Shown in pieces: positions 51,497-60,566 of a stretch of DNA of 64,000 bases. The stretch lies in assembly GCA_910583885.1 (NCBI GenBank), contig CAJUAC010000006.1, forward strand, positions 1-64,000, read 5' to 3'. Position 1 is the first letter of the stretch, and the number at the start of each line of letters is the position of its first letter. The stretch comes from an uncultured Oscillospiraceae bacterium (GTDB lineage Bacteria; Bacillota; Clostridia; Oscillospirales; Oscillospiraceae). Below the pieces are notes generated by a model. That model made no database searches. It was not told the origin of the DNA and was given only the letters and a program-made list of their open reading frames with translations. The position numbers were made by a program, and so were the translations under genes.

Positions 51497-51546
51497 GCAG
51501 CAGCCATTCTTTTCTTTGTGAACAAAGAAAAGAATCAAAAGAAAAG
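51497..51546 (-). repeat. Dispersed palindromic repeat, copy 6
   Basis: Arms 51506-51519 and 51522-51535 (ATTCTTTTCTTTGT and complement); on the minus strand preceded by TTTTCTTTTG and followed by GGCTGCTG. It starts 5 nt after the S14 stop. Confidence 0.8.
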
Positions 51547-51616
51547 CTTTCCCCAGCGAAATTCCGCTCCGCTTCTGGTCTGCTGCCAAGAAGCATCTGG
51601 GAAAAGCCCTGTTTCA

Positions 51617-51660
51617 AGTTCTTTTTGATACTTTTTCTTTCAAGAAAAAGTATGTTTACC
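51617..51660 (+). repeat. Dispersed palindromic repeat, copy 7
   Basis: GTTCTTTTTG then arms 51628-51639 and 51642-51653 (ATACTTTTTCTT and complement). Both arms carry the compensatory change ATTC to ATAC and GAAT to GTAT. It is in the opposite orientation to copy 6, 70 nt away. The rest of the gap to 51802 shows a GCGGGG/CCCCGC pairing near 51703-51732 but no clear promoter. Confidence 0.8.
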
Positions 51661-51802
51661 CAGTAAGTACCAATCAAGGATGGCGAAAGGTCGCCGCGAA
51701 TTACGCGGGGCAGGACCTAGGGCCCCGCTCCAAATTCGTGGCGATACCTCGCTGCCTGAACAGCCTCTGGCTGTAACTTCAAATGAGGAGGAACTATAGA
51801 CC

Positions 51803-52201
51803 ATGCATATCACAGATCCCATTGCGGATATGCTCACCCGCATCCGCAACGCGAACAGCGCCAAGCATGAGACCGTCGACGTCCCCGCTTCCAACATGAA
51901 AAAGAGCATCGCTCAGATCCTGCTGGACGAGGGCTATATCAAGAGCTTCCAGCTCATCGACGACGGCACCCAGGGCGTCATCCGCATCACCCTGAAGTAC
52001 AACGCCGGCAAGGAGAAGGTCATCACCGGCCTGCGCCGCGTCAGCAAGCCCGGCCTGCGCGTTTACGCCGGCGCAGACGAGCTGCCCCGGGTCCTGCGCG
52101 GCCTGGGTATCGCCATTATTTCCACGTCCAAGGGCGTCATGACCGATAAGGCCGCTCGTGCGGCCCACGTCGGCGGTGAAGTCCTGGCATTTGTCTGGTA
52201 A
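51803..52201 (+). CDS. rpsH: 30S ribosomal protein S8
   Basis: 132 residues, start MHITDPIADMLTRIRNA and C-terminal GIAIISTSKGVMTDKAAR, both diagnostic. S8 is the spc-operon repressor in E. coli. GAGGAGG precedes the ATG by 10 nt. Restarts the operon after the repeat-bearing gap. Confidence 0.98.
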   Translation: MHITDPIADMLTRIRNANSAKHETVDVPASNMKKSIAQILLDEGYIKSFQLIDDGTQGVIRITLKYNAGKEKVITGLRRVSKPGLRVYAGADELPRVLRGLGIAIISTSKGVMTDKAARAAHVGGEVLAFVW

Positions 52202-52215
52202 GGAGGGTATTTGAC

Positions 52216-52761
52216 ATGAGTAGAATTGGCAGAATGCCCATTACCGTCCCCGCCGGTGTGGAAGTCACCGTCGCGGAGGGGAACCTGGTAACGGTCAAGG
52301 GCCCCAAGGGTACCCTGACCAAGCAGCTCCATCCCGCTATGGTGATCGAGCAGAACGGCGCCGAGATCGCCGTCAAGCGCCCCTCTGACGCCAAGGAGCA
52401 CCGTGCCCTCCACGGCCTCACCCGTACCCTGCTGCACAACATGGTGGTGGGCGTGCATGAGACCTACAAGAAGGAGCTGGAGATCAACGGCGTAGGCTAC
52501 CGCGCTTCCAAGGAGGGCAAGAACCTGGTAATGAACCTGGGGTATTCCCATCCTGTCACCGTCTCCGAGGTGGAGGGGATCACCATTGAGGTCCCCACGC
52601 CCAACAAGATCGTCATTGTCGGCTGCGATAAGCAGCAGGTCGGCCAGTTCGCCGCCGAGGTCCGCGAGAAACGTCCTCCTGAGCCGTATAAGGGCAAGGG
52701 CATCAAGTATGTGGACGAGGTCATCCGCCGCAAGGTTGGTAAGACCGGTGCGAAGAAGTAA
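52216..52761 (+). CDS. rplF: 50S ribosomal protein L6
   Basis: 181 residues, MSRIGRMPITVPAGVEV, with two L6 domains and the C-terminal RPPEPYKGKGIKYVDEVI. Near the sarcin-ricin loop. Normal. Confidence 0.98.
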   Translation: MSRIGRMPITVPAGVEVTVAEGNLVTVKGPKGTLTKQLHPAMVIEQNGAEIAVKRPSDAKEHRALHGLTRTLLHNMVVGVHETYKKELEINGVGYRASKEGKNLVMNLGYSHPVTVSEVEGITIEVPTPNKIVIVGCDKQQVGQFAAEVREKRPPEPYKGKGIKYVDEVIRRKVGKTGAKK

Positions 52762-52777
52762 GGAGGCGTGCTGAAAA

Positions 52778-53131
52778 ATGATTAAGAAACCCAACACCAA
52801 CGCTCAGCGGCTTAAGAGGCATAAGCGCGTGCGCGCCAAGATTTCCGGCACCGCAGAGCGTCCCCGTCTGAACGTGTTCCGCAGCGAGAAGAACATCTAC
52901 GCCCAGGTGATCGACGACGTCAACGGCGTCACCCTGTGCTCCGCTTCCTCCCTGAAGCTCGAGGGCAACGGCGGCAACAAGGCCGCCGCCCGCGAGGTCG
53001 GCAAGGCCGTAGCCAAGGCCGCCCTGGCCAAGGGCATTGAGGTGGTCGTATTCGACCGTGGCGGCTACCTGTACCACGGCCGTGTAGCCGAGCTGGCCGA
53101 GGGCGCCCGCGAAGCAGGCCTGAAATTCTAA
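52778..53131 (+). CDS. rplR: 50S ribosomal protein L18
   Basis: 117 residues; 5S rRNA binder. RLNVFRSEKNIYAQVIDD and VVFDRGGYLYHGRVAELAEGAREAGL are diagnostic. AAGGAGG upstream. Confidence 0.98.
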   Translation: MIKKPNTNAQRLKRHKRVRAKISGTAERPRLNVFRSEKNIYAQVIDDVNGVTLCSASSLKLEGNGGNKAAAREVGKAVAKAALAKGIEVVVFDRGGYLYHGRVAELAEGAREAGLKF

Positions 53132-53146
53132 GGGAGGAGAGAGAAA

Positions 53147-53650
53147 ATGGCTGGTAGATTTGAAAAACCCCAGAGTGAGTATATCGAGAAGGTCGTCCAC
53201 CTCAACCGCGTCAGCAAGACTGTCAAGGGCGGTCGTGTAATGAAGTTCTCCGCCCTGATGGTAGTCGGCGACGGCAAGGGCAAAGTGGGCTTCGGCCTGG
53301 GCAAGGCCGCAGAAGTCCCCGAGGCCATCCGTAAGGGCCTGGAGGACGCCAAGAAGAACATGGTGCGCATCACTGTGGCTGGCACCACCATCCCCCACGA
53401 GGTGATCGGTGAGTTCGGCGCGGGCCGCGTGATGCTCAAGCCCGCCGCAGAAGGTACCGGTATCATCGCCGGCGGCCCCGTCCGTGCTGTCATGGAGGCA
53501 GCCGGGATCCGGGACATCCGTGCAAAGTGCCTGCGCTCGAATAACCCCCAGAACGTGGTCGCCGCGACCTTCGAGGGCCTCAAGAGCCTGCGTGGTCCTG
53601 CGGAGGTGGCCCGGATCCGCGGCAAGAGCGTGGAAGAGATCGTTGGTTAA
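53147..53650 (+). CDS. rpsE: 30S ribosomal protein S5
   Basis: 167 residues with the dsRBD-like N-terminal domain (VVHLNRVSKTVKGGRVMKFS) and GFGLGKAAEVPEAIRKG. Involved in decoding accuracy. Normal length. Confidence 0.98.
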   Translation: MAGRFEKPQSEYIEKVVHLNRVSKTVKGGRVMKFSALMVVGDGKGKVGFGLGKAAEVPEAIRKGLEDAKKNMVRITVAGTTIPHEVIGEFGAGRVMLKPAAEGTGIIAGGPVRAVMEAAGIRDIRAKCLRSNNPQNVVAATFEGLKSLRGPAEVARIRGKSVEEIVG

Positions 53651-53664
53651 GGAGGGGTCGTGAC

Positions 53665-53847
53665 ATGGCAAATCTGAACATCAAGCTCGTCAAGAGCCTC
53701 AACGGCAGATTGGAAAAGCACATTGCCACTGCCAACTCCCTGGGGCTGCGGAAGATCGGTGACGCCACCGTGCAGCCCGACAATGCACAGACGCGGGGCA
53801 AGATCGCCAAGATCGGCTATCTGCTCAGCGTCCAAGAGACGAAGTAA
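53665..53847 (+). CDS. rpmD: 50S ribosomal protein L30
   Basis: 60 residues (NIKLVKSLNGRLEKHIATAN; LGLRKIGDATVQPDNAQTRG), the short bacterial L30. Preceded by AAGGAGG. Confidence 0.97.
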   Translation: MANLNIKLVKSLNGRLEKHIATANSLGLRKIGDATVQPDNAQTRGKIAKIGYLLSVQETK

Positions 53848-53862
53848 GGAGGTACCGGATCA

Positions 53863-54303
53863 ATGAATCTGCATGAACTGTCTCCCGCCGCCGGCTCCAC
53901 CCATGTTGGGAAGCGCAAGGGCCGTGGCGCCGGTACGGGCAACGGCAAGACCGCCGGGCGCGGCCACAAGGGCCAGAAGGCCCGCAGCGGCGGCGGCGTG
54001 CGCGTCGGGTTCGAAGGCGGCCAGATGCCTCTGGCCCGCCGGGTGCCCAAGCGCGGCTTCAACAACATCTTCGCCAAGCCTCTGGAGATCATCAACCTCA
54101 GCGCCCTGAACGCTTTCGCCGACGGCGACACTGTCACTGCCGAGGCCCTTCTGGAGCGCGGCCTCCTCAGCAAGTGCCCCTATGGCTACAAGGTCTTGGG
54201 CAACGGAAAGATTACAAAGAAAGTCACAGTACAGGCTTCCGCATTTTCCAAGTCCGCCCAGGAGGCAATCGAGGCGGCGGGTGGAAAGGCGGAGGTGAAG
54301 TAA
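53863..54303 (+). CDS. rplO: 50S ribosomal protein L15
   Basis: 146 residues, MNLHELSPAAGSTHVGKRKGRG with the Gly-rich extended N-terminus and FEGGQMPLARRVPKRGF. Stop lies one base before secY's ATG. Confidence 0.98.
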   Translation: MNLHELSPAAGSTHVGKRKGRGAGTGNGKTAGRGHKGQKARSGGGVRVGFEGGQMPLARRVPKRGFNNIFAKPLEIINLSALNAFADGDTVTAEALLERGLLSKCPYGYKVLGNGKITKKVTVQASAFSKSAQEAIEAAGGKAEVK

Positions 54304-54304
54304 T

Positions 54305-55588
54305 ATGATCCAAACCATTCGCAAGGCCTGGCGTATCCCTGAGCTTCGCAAGAAGATCCTCTTTACGCTGCTGATCCTGGTCATTTACCGCATCGGCAGC
54401 GCCATCCCGGTCCCCTATGTGGACACCAACACCCTCAAGGCCTATCTCGATGGGATGAGCACCACCATCCTGGGCCTGTACGACGTGATGAGCGGCGGCG
54501 CCTTCGCCCAGGCGACAGTCTTTGCCCTGGGTATCCAGCCCTATATCAACAGCTCCATTATTATCCAGCTGCTGACCGTAGCCATCCCCGCCCTGGAGCG
54601 CCTCCAGCGGGAAGGCGGCGAGGAGGGCAAGAAGAAGCTCCAGTCCATCACCCGCTATGCCACAGTGGGCATCGCCCTGCTCCAGGCACTTGGCTACTAC
54701 TTCATCATGAAGCAGGCCAACATCCTCACCCAGGACAACATCTGGGTAGCCCTGGTGATCATGGTCTCCTGGGTGGCCGGCTCCAGCTTCCTGATGTGGC
54801 TGGGTGAGCAGTGCAACGAGTTCGGTGTGGGTAACGGCATCTCCATGATCCTGTTCGCCGGCATCATCTCCCGCGTGCCCAGCATGGTATCCTCCCTCTA
54901 CAGGGCGGTCATCTCCGGCACCATGCACTGGGCCTGGACGATCCTGATCGTGGTAGGCGTGCTGCTGCTGGTGGTACTGATCGTGTTCGTCAACGACGCC
55001 GAGCGCCGTATCCCCGTGCAGTATGCCAAGCGCCAGGTGGGCCGCAAGATGTACGGCGGCCAGAGCAGCAACCTGCCCATGAAGGTGAATATGTCCGGCG
55101 TCCTGCCTGTCATCTTCGCCCAGTCGATCGCCTCCATCCCGGCTACGATTGGCGCATTCCTGCCCAGCCAGCCTACAGAGGGGAGCTTTGGCTATGCGCT
55201 GCTCAATGCGATTGACACCAAGTCATTCCTGTACCTGGTGATCTATTTCGTACTGATTATCGGCTTTAGCTACTTCTACGCCAGCATCCAGTTCAACCCG
55301 GTGGAGATCTCCAACAACCTCAAGCGCAACGGCGGCTTTATCCCTGGCTTCCGTCCGGGCAAGCCCACCAGTGATTTCATTGCCCGGGTCCTGAACAAGA
55401 TCACCCTCTTTGGCGCCATCTACCTGGGCGTTGTGGCTATTGTGCCCCTGCTGGCTGATAAGTTCATGGCCATGAGCATCGGCATTGGCGGTACCAGCGT
55501 GATCATTGTGGTCGGCGTGGCCCTGGAGACTGTCCAGGCCCTGGAGAACCAGATGCTGATGCGCCAGTACAAGGGCTTCCTGGAATAA
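54305..55588 (+). CDS. secY: Preprotein translocase subunit SecY
   Basis: 427-residue channel of the Sec translocon with about ten membrane segments. Landmarks: FTLLILVIYRIGSAIPVPYVD (first segment), GIQPYINSSIIIQLL (plug and second segment), and FKPxxIAENLKRxGGFIPGxRPG-type loop, here VEISNNLKRNGGFIPGFRPG. Canonical position between L15 and adk. Confidence 0.98.
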   Translation: MIQTIRKAWRIPELRKKILFTLLILVIYRIGSAIPVPYVDTNTLKAYLDGMSTTILGLYDVMSGGAFAQATVFALGIQPYINSSIIIQLLTVAIPALERLQREGGEEGKKKLQSITRYATVGIALLQALGYYFIMKQANILTQDNIWVALVIMVSWVAGSSFLMWLGEQCNEFGVGNGISMILFAGIISRVPSMVSSLYRAVISGTMHWAWTILIVVGVLLLVVLIVFVNDAERRIPVQYAKRQVGRKMYGGQSSNLPMKVNMSGVLPVIFAQSIASIPATIGAFLPSQPTEGSFGYALLNAIDTKSFLYLVIYFVLIIGFSYFYASIQFNPVEISNNLKRNGGFIPGFRPGKPTSDFIARVLNKITLFGAIYLGVVAIVPLLADKFMAMSIGIGGTSVIIVVGVALETVQALENQMLMRQYKGFLE

Positions 55589-55602
55589 GGAGAAATAGAG
55601 CT

Positions 55603-56241
55603 ATGAAGCTGATTCTGTTAGGCGCTCCCGGAGCCGGGAAGGGTACCCAGGCAGAGATCCTGTGCAAGAAGCTGGGGATCCCCACCATCTCCACCGGCAA
55701 TATCCTGCGCGCCGCGATCAAGGATGGCACCCCCACCGGGCTGAAGGCGAAGAGCTATATTGACGCCGGCGCCCTGGTGCCCGACGAGGTTATCATCGGC
55801 ATCATCAATGAGCGGCTGGCCCAGGCGGACTGCCAGAACGGGTATATCCTGGATGGCGTCCCCCGGACCATCGCCCAGGCCGAGGCCCTGGAGCGGGCCG
55901 GCATCGCCTTTGACGCAGTGGTCTCCATTGAGATCAGCGAGGAGGAGATCCTCCGCCGCATGAGCGGCCGCCGTGTCTGCGAGGCCTGCGGCTCCAGCTA
56001 CAACGTGGAGGCTGTCCCCCCCCGGGTGGAGGGCATCTGCGATAACTGCGGCGGCAAGCTGATCCAGCGGAAGGATGATACCCCTGAGACGGTCCGTGAG
56101 CGTCTCAAGGTCTATCATAATGAGACAGAGCCACTGGTGGACTTCTACGCCGCCAGGGGCCTGCTCAAGCCGGTACAGGTGGCGGACAGCAAGGAAGCCA
56201 CCAGCCGGAAAATCCTGGACGTTTTGGGGATTGGGAAATGA
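55603..56241 (+). CDS. adk: Adenylate kinase, zinc-LID type
   Basis: 212 residues; ATP + AMP to 2 ADP. P-loop GAPGAGKGTQ (about residues 7-16), DGVPRTIAQAEAL, and a LID with C-x2-C...C-x2-C (VCEACG and CDNCGG), the structural zinc form common in Gram-positives. Its end overlaps the map start (ATGA). Confidence 0.98.
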   Translation: MKLILLGAPGAGKGTQAEILCKKLGIPTISTGNILRAAIKDGTPTGLKAKSYIDAGALVPDEVIIGIINERLAQADCQNGYILDGVPRTIAQAEALERAGIAFDAVVSIEISEEEILRRMSGRRVCEACGSSYNVEAVPPRVEGICDNCGGKLIQRKDDTPETVRERLKVYHNETEPLVDFYAARGLLKPVQVADSKEATSRKILDVLGIGK

Positions 56242-57002
56242 TTACCCTCAAATCGAGCCACGAAATCCAATTGATGCGCCAGGCGGGGAAAATTACCGCG
56301 GCGGCTCGCGCCTTGGCGGGAGCTATGGTAGCCCCTGGCGTAACGACCCGTGAAATTGACAGAGCAGTACACCGGTTTATCAAGTCGCATGGCGCCGAGC
56401 CCTCCTTCCTGGGCTTCAACGGATTCCCGGCCAGCGTGTGCATCTCGGTGAACGATGAGATCATCCACGGCATCCCGGGGCACCGGGTGCTCAAGGAGGG
56501 CGACATTGTGAGCATTGATGTGGGCGCGTTCAAGGACGGCTACCACGGCGACTGCGCGGCCACCTATCCATGCGGCCAGATCTCTGAGGAGGCCCGCCGG
56601 CTGATTGAGGTGACCAGGCAGAGCTTCTTCGAGGGTCTTAAGTTCGCCCGTGAGGGCTACCGTCTGCCGGACCTGTCCGGGGCGATCCAGCGGTATGTGG
56701 AGGCTAACGGCTTCTCCGTTGTCCGGGAATATGTGGGCCACGGCATCGGCAGAAAGATGCACGAGTCCCCAGAGGTCCCCAACTACCTGGAGCCCAAGGC
56801 CGGCCGCCCCCGCTTTCTGCGGGGGATGACCATCGCTGTGGAGCCCATGGTCAATGCAGGCAGGGCCGGCGTCATGGTGATGCCGGACGGCTGGACAGTG
56901 AAGACCGCGGACGGACGCCTGTCCGCGCATTACGAAAACTCCATTCTGATTACGGATGGGGAGCCGGAGCTTCTGACAGACCCGGAGGCGAAAGCGGAGT
57001 AA
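56238..57002 (+). CDS. map: Methionine aminopeptidase, type I
   Basis: 254 residues; removes N-terminal Met from nascent proteins. Metal ligands are visible: two Asp in SIDVGAFKDGYHGDCAATY, His in GHGIGRKMHE, Glu in TIAVEPM and Glu in HYENSILIT. Coupled to adk by a 4-nt overlap. Confidence 0.98.
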   Translation: MITLKSSHEIQLMRQAGKITAAARALAGAMVAPGVTTREIDRAVHRFIKSHGAEPSFLGFNGFPASVCISVNDEIIHGIPGHRVLKEGDIVSIDVGAFKDGYHGDCAATYPCGQISEEARRLIEVTRQSFFEGLKFAREGYRLPDLSGAIQRYVEANGFSVVREYVGHGIGRKMHESPEVPNYLEPKAGRPRFLRGMTIAVEPMVNAGRAGVMVMPDGWTVKTADGRLSAHYENSILITDGEPELLTDPEAKAE

Positions 57003-57008
57003 TTGGTT

Positions 57009-57293
57009 ATGGATATTGCGCGATCAGACATTGTGAAATCGACTGCTGGCAGGGACAAGGGGAAGCTCTTCTTCGTCCTGGAGGCGGGGGAGGACTTCCT
57101 CCTGCTGGCAGACGGCAAGGCCCGGAAGCTGGAAAGCCCCAAGCGGAAAAAGCGCAAGCACGCTGTGCTTGCGGCCCGCTATGAGTGCCGGGCAGCCGAA
57201 AAGATCAGGAGCGGAGAGAAAGTCACCAACAGTGAGCTCCGCAGGACCCTCGCCCAGTTTGGCGGGGATGGTAATCCAGACCAGGAGGGATGA
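57009..57293 (+). CDS. KOW-domain protein (L14E-like)
   Basis: 94 residues with an N-terminal KOW-like segment (DIVKSTAGRDKGKLFFVLE) and a basic central stretch, KRKKRKHAV. Small RNA-binding proteins of this type sit between map and infA in many Firmicutes and resemble ribosomal L14e/L6e. ATG 57009 is nine bases after GGAG; TTG 57003 is also possible. Ribosome-associated role is inference. Confidence 0.85.
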   Translation: MDIARSDIVKSTAGRDKGKLFFVLEAGEDFLLLADGKARKLESPKRKKRKHAVLAARYECRAAEKIRSGEKVTNSELRRTLAQFGGDGNPDQEG

Positions 57294-57297
57294 GCAC

Positions 57298-57516
57298 TTG
57301 GCAAAATCCGATATGATCGAGGTTGAGGGCGTCGTTGTGGAGGCGCTGCCCAACACTAAATTCCAAGTAGACATTGGAAACGGGCATACCATTCTGGCCC
57401 ATATTTCCGGAAAACTAAGGATGAATTTCATCAGAATTCTGCCTGGTGACAAAGTCACGGTGGAGATGTCCCCCTATGACCTGACCCGTGGCCGGATTAC
57501 CTGGCGTACTAAGTAG
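57298..57516 (+). CDS. infA: Translation initiation factor IF-1
   Basis: 72 residues, exactly the usual length, starting at TTG 57298 with AGGAGG nine bases upstream (MAKSDMIEVEGVVVEALPN). OB-fold; KLRMNFIRILPGDKVTVEMS and PYDLTRGRITWR are diagnostic. Confidence 0.98.
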   Translation: MAKSDMIEVEGVVVEALPNTKFQVDIGNGHTILAHISGKLRMNFIRILPGDKVTVEMSPYDLTRGRITWRTK

Positions 57517-57529
57517 GAGGTTATACGAC

Positions 57530-57643
57530 ATGAAAGTTAGACCGTCCGTGAAGCCCATGTGCGAAAAGTGCAAGATCATTCGCCGCAAGGGCCGCCTGAT
57601 GGTGATCTGCGAGAACCCCAAGCATAAGCAGAGACAGGGCTAA
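57530..57643 (+). CDS. rpmJ: 50S ribosomal protein L36
   Basis: 37 residues beginning MKVRPSVKPMCEKCK, with C11, C14, C27 and H32 forming the zinc ribbon typical of L36. Preceded by AGGAGG. Lies between infA and rpsM as usual. Confidence 0.98.
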   Translation: MKVRPSVKPMCEKCKIIRRKGRLMVICENPKHKQRQG

Positions 57644-57666
57644 GTGAATTTGGAGGTGCAAAGCTA

Positions 57667-58035
57667 ATGGCAAGAATTGCCGGTATTGACCTGCCCAAGG
57701 ATAAACGGATCGAGATCGGGCTCACCTATATCTACGGGATTGGCAGGAAGAGCGCCAAGGATATCCTGGCGCAGACAGGGATCAACCCCGACACCCGCGT
57801 GAAGGACCTGACTGAGGCGGAGGAGAGCAAGCTCCGCGAGGCCATCGACCACGGCTACACCGTGGAGGGCGACCTGCGCCGCTCCGTGGCCCTGGACATC
57901 AAGCGCCTGAGCGAGATCGGCTGCTACCGCGGCATCCGCCATCGCCGCGGCCTGCCCGTGCGCGGCCAGCGCAGCAAGACCAACGCCCGCACCCGCAAGG
58001 GTCCCAAGAAGACCATCGCCAACAAGAAGAAGTAA
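57667..58035 (+). CDS. rpsM: 30S ribosomal protein S13
   Basis: 122 residues, MARIAGIDLPKDKRIEIGLTY and the C-terminal RGLPVRGQRSKTNARTRKGP. Contacts P-site tRNA and forms inter-subunit bridges. Confidence 0.98.
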   Translation: MARIAGIDLPKDKRIEIGLTYIYGIGRKSAKDILAQTGINPDTRVKDLTEAEESKLREAIDHGYTVEGDLRRSVALDIKRLSEIGCYRGIRHRRGLPVRGQRSKTNARTRKGPKKTIANKKK

Positions 58036-58050
58036 GGAGGGAGAATACAA

Positions 58051-58452
58051 ATGGCTGCACCTAAGACTGGCAAGCGGGTCATCCGCCGCCGCCGTGAAAA
58101 GAAGAACATCGAAAAGGGCCAGGTCCATATCCGTTCTTCCTTCAACAATACCATGGTCACTGTCACCGACACCCAGGGCAACGCGATCTCCTGGGCCTCC
58201 TCCGGTGGACAGGGATTCCGCGGCAGCAAGAAGTCCACACCCTTCGCCGCACAGACCGCCGCTGAGGTGGCTGCCCGCGCTGCGATGGAGCACGGCCTGA
58301 AGACCGTAGAGGTCTTTGTCAAGGGGCCCGGCCAGGGCCGCGAGGCCGCCATCCGCGCCCTGCAGGCCGTGGGCCTGGAGGTGACGATGATTAAGGATGT
58401 CACCCCCATCCCCCACAATGGCTGCCGCCCCCCCAAGCGCCGCCGCGTCTAA
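58051..58452 (+). CDS. rpsK: 30S ribosomal protein S11
   Basis: 133 residues; HIRSSFNNTMVTVTDTQGN and the C-terminal PHNGCRPPKRRRV are diagnostic of S11 in the platform. AAGGAGG precedes it. Confidence 0.98.
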   Translation: MAAPKTGKRVIRRRREKKNIEKGQVHIRSSFNNTMVTVTDTQGNAISWASSGGQGFRGSKKSTPFAAQTAAEVAARAAMEHGLKTVEVFVKGPGQGREAAIRALQAVGLEVTMIKDVTPIPHNGCRPPKRRRV

Positions 58453-58479
58453 TTCGGAAGAAGGAGGAAATATTTCATT

Positions 58480-59085
58480 ATGGCTAAGAATATGCAGCCT
58501 GTAGCAAAGCGCTGCAAGGCTCTGGGCATCTCCCCCGCCGCCATGGGTTACGCCAAGAAGACCACCGAGCGCAACTCCGGCAACCAGATGCGCAAGAAGA
58601 AGAGCGAGTACGCCCTCCAGCTCCAGGAGAAGCAGAAGGTCAAGTTTGTCTATGGCATCATGGAGAAGCAGTTCCGTATGTACTACGAGAAGGCTGCCAG
58701 GACCCAGGGCAAGACCGGCGAGGAGCTGCTGGTGCTCATCGAGCGCCGTCTGGACAACGTGGTCTACCGCCTGGGCTTCGCCGCTACCCGCCGCCAGGCC
58801 CGGCAGCTGGTGAGCCACGCCCACTTTACTGTCAACGGAAAGAAAGTCAACATCCCCTCCTACCTCGTCAAGGCCGGTGATGTGATTGAAGTCAGGGACA
58901 GCAGCCGCTCTTCCGCAATCTTCAAGCGGCTGACCGGCGAGGACGCCCCGTTGCCCCTGGTCCCCCAGTGGCTTGACCGTGAGAAAAATATCCTCAAGGG
59001 CACCGTTTCCCGTATGCCCGTGAGAGAGGACATCAATGACATGCCCATTGAGGAGCATCTCATCGTCGAGTTGTACTCCAAGTAA
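58480..59085 (+). CDS. rpsD: 30S ribosomal protein S4
   Basis: 201 residues, zinc-free type (no N-terminal Cys4 cluster). The S4 RNA-binding domain is clear at about residues 89-155 (RLDNVVYRLGFAATRRQARQ, then VSHAHFTVNGKKVNIPSYLV). In the alpha operon S4 is the usual autoregulator. Confidence 0.98.
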   Translation: MAKNMQPVAKRCKALGISPAAMGYAKKTTERNSGNQMRKKKSEYALQLQEKQKVKFVYGIMEKQFRMYYEKAARTQGKTGEELLVLIERRLDNVVYRLGFAATRRQARQLVSHAHFTVNGKKVNIPSYLVKAGDVIEVRDSSRSSAIFKRLTGEDAPLPLVPQWLDREKNILKGTVSRMPVREDINDMPIEEHLIVELYSK

Positions 59086-59169
59086 TCGGAGTCTACCCTC
59101 GATTATCACACGAACTGAATTTAGAGCGGGCCTGGCCTCCAGGTCCGTCACGAGAAGGAGGGTAACTGG

Positions 59170-60120
59170 ATGATTGAAATTGAGAAGCCCCAGATCGAGT
59201 GTATCGAGACCCCTGGTGATGATTCCTACGGGAAATATGTGGTGGAGCCCCTGGAGCGGGGCTATGGCACCACCCTCGGCAACGCGCTGCGCCGCATTAT
59301 GCTCTCTTCCCTGCCCGGCACCGCCGCCACCAGTATCAAGATTGCTGGTGTGCAGCATGAATTCACCACTGTCCCCGGTGTAAAGGAGGACGTGACAGAG
59401 ATCGTGCTGAACATCAAGCAGCTGATTACGAAGCTCCACAGTGAGGGCGTGAAGACCGTCTTTATCGAGGCGGTAGGCCCTTGCGAGGTGACGGCCGGCG
59501 ATATCAAGAGCGATGGGGAGGTGGAGGTGCTCAACCCTGACCTCCACATTGCCACCCTGGGCAGCGGCGCAACGCTGAACATGGAGATCACCCTCAGCCA
59601 TGGCCGCGGATACGTGCCCGCCGACCGGAACAAGGCCCAGCAGAACATCATCGGCGTCATCCCCGTGGATTCTATTTATACCCCTGTGTACAAGGTCAAT
59701 TACACCGTGGAAAATACCCGTGTGGGGAACATGACAGACTTCGACAAGCTGACAATTGAGGTCTGGACGGATTCCACCATTTCCGCCCGGGACGCGGTAA
59801 GCTTGGGCGCGAAGATCCTGTGCGACCACTTCACGCTGTTTACCGACCTGTCCGAGACGGTGGGCTCCAAGTCCACAGTGGTGGAGAAGGCGGAGACCCA
59901 GCGGGATAAGGTGCTGGAGCTGACCATTGAGGAGTTGGATCTCAGCGTGCGCAGCTTCAACTGCCTCAAGCGCGCCAACATCAACACAGTGGAGGACCTG
60001 ATCAGCAAAACCGAGGATGAGATGATGAAAGTCCGCAATCTGGGCCGCAAGAGCCTGGAGGAGGTCATCAACAAGCTGGCCATGATGGGGCTGTCCTTGG
60101 CAGACGAAGAAACTAACTGA
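59170..60120 (+). CDS. rpoA: RNA polymerase alpha subunit
   Basis: 316 residues: N-terminal dimerisation domain with LERGYGTTLGNALRRIMLSS, linker, and C-terminal domain contacting UP elements and activators (LSVRSFNCLKRANINTVEDL ... VRNLGRKSLEEV). AAGGAGGG upstream. A hairpin (about 60122-60151) follows in the gap before rplQ. Confidence 0.98.
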   Translation: MIEIEKPQIECIETPGDDSYGKYVVEPLERGYGTTLGNALRRIMLSSLPGTAATSIKIAGVQHEFTTVPGVKEDVTEIVLNIKQLITKLHSEGVKTVFIEAVGPCEVTAGDIKSDGEVEVLNPDLHIATLGSGATLNMEITLSHGRGYVPADRNKAQQNIIGVIPVDSIYTPVYKVNYTVENTRVGNMTDFDKLTIEVWTDSTISARDAVSLGAKILCDHFTLFTDLSETVGSKSTVVEKAETQRDKVLELTIEELDLSVRSFNCLKRANINTVEDLISKTEDEMMKVRNLGRKSLEEVINKLAMMGLSLADEETN

Positions 60121-60212
60121 ATGCTGCCGCCGGGCTTGTCCCGGCGTGCAGCAGGATTGTAGGCCGCCACCGGCGGCAGGACAATACACGCCTTTTAAGG
60201 AGGAAACCGACA

Positions 60213-60554
60213 ATGCCCGGAACTCGTAAGCTCGGCAAGACGACCGATCAGCGCAGAGCGATGCTCCGCCAGCAGGTGACGGATTTCCTGGATCACGGGA
60301 AGATGGAGACAACCGTCACCCGCTGCAAGGAGATCCGGCCCCTGGCCGAGAAGATGATAACCCTGGGGAAGAAGGGCGACCTGGCTGCATACCGCCAGGC
60401 CATGGCTTTCGTCACCCGGGAGGATGTGGTGAAGAAGATCTTCAAGGAGATCGCGCCCAACTATTCGGAGCGCAACGGCGGGTATACCCGCATCACCCGT
60501 ACCGGCATCCGCCGCGGCGACGCGGCCGAGACCGCTATGATCGAGTTGGTCTAA
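60213..60554 (+). CDS. rplQ: 50S ribosomal protein L17
   Basis: 113 residues: RKLGKTTDQRRAMLRQQVT and the C-terminal GGYTRITRTGIRRGDAAETA are diagnostic. AAGGAGG upstream. Last gene of the ribosomal block; a strong terminator follows. Confidence 0.98.
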   Translation: MPGTRKLGKTTDQRRAMLRQQVTDFLDHGKMETTVTRCKEIRPLAEKMITLGKKGDLAAYRQAMAFVTREDVVKKIFKEIAPNYSERNGGYTRITRTGIRRGDAAETAMIELV

Positions 60555-60566
60555 GCCAACAAACAG

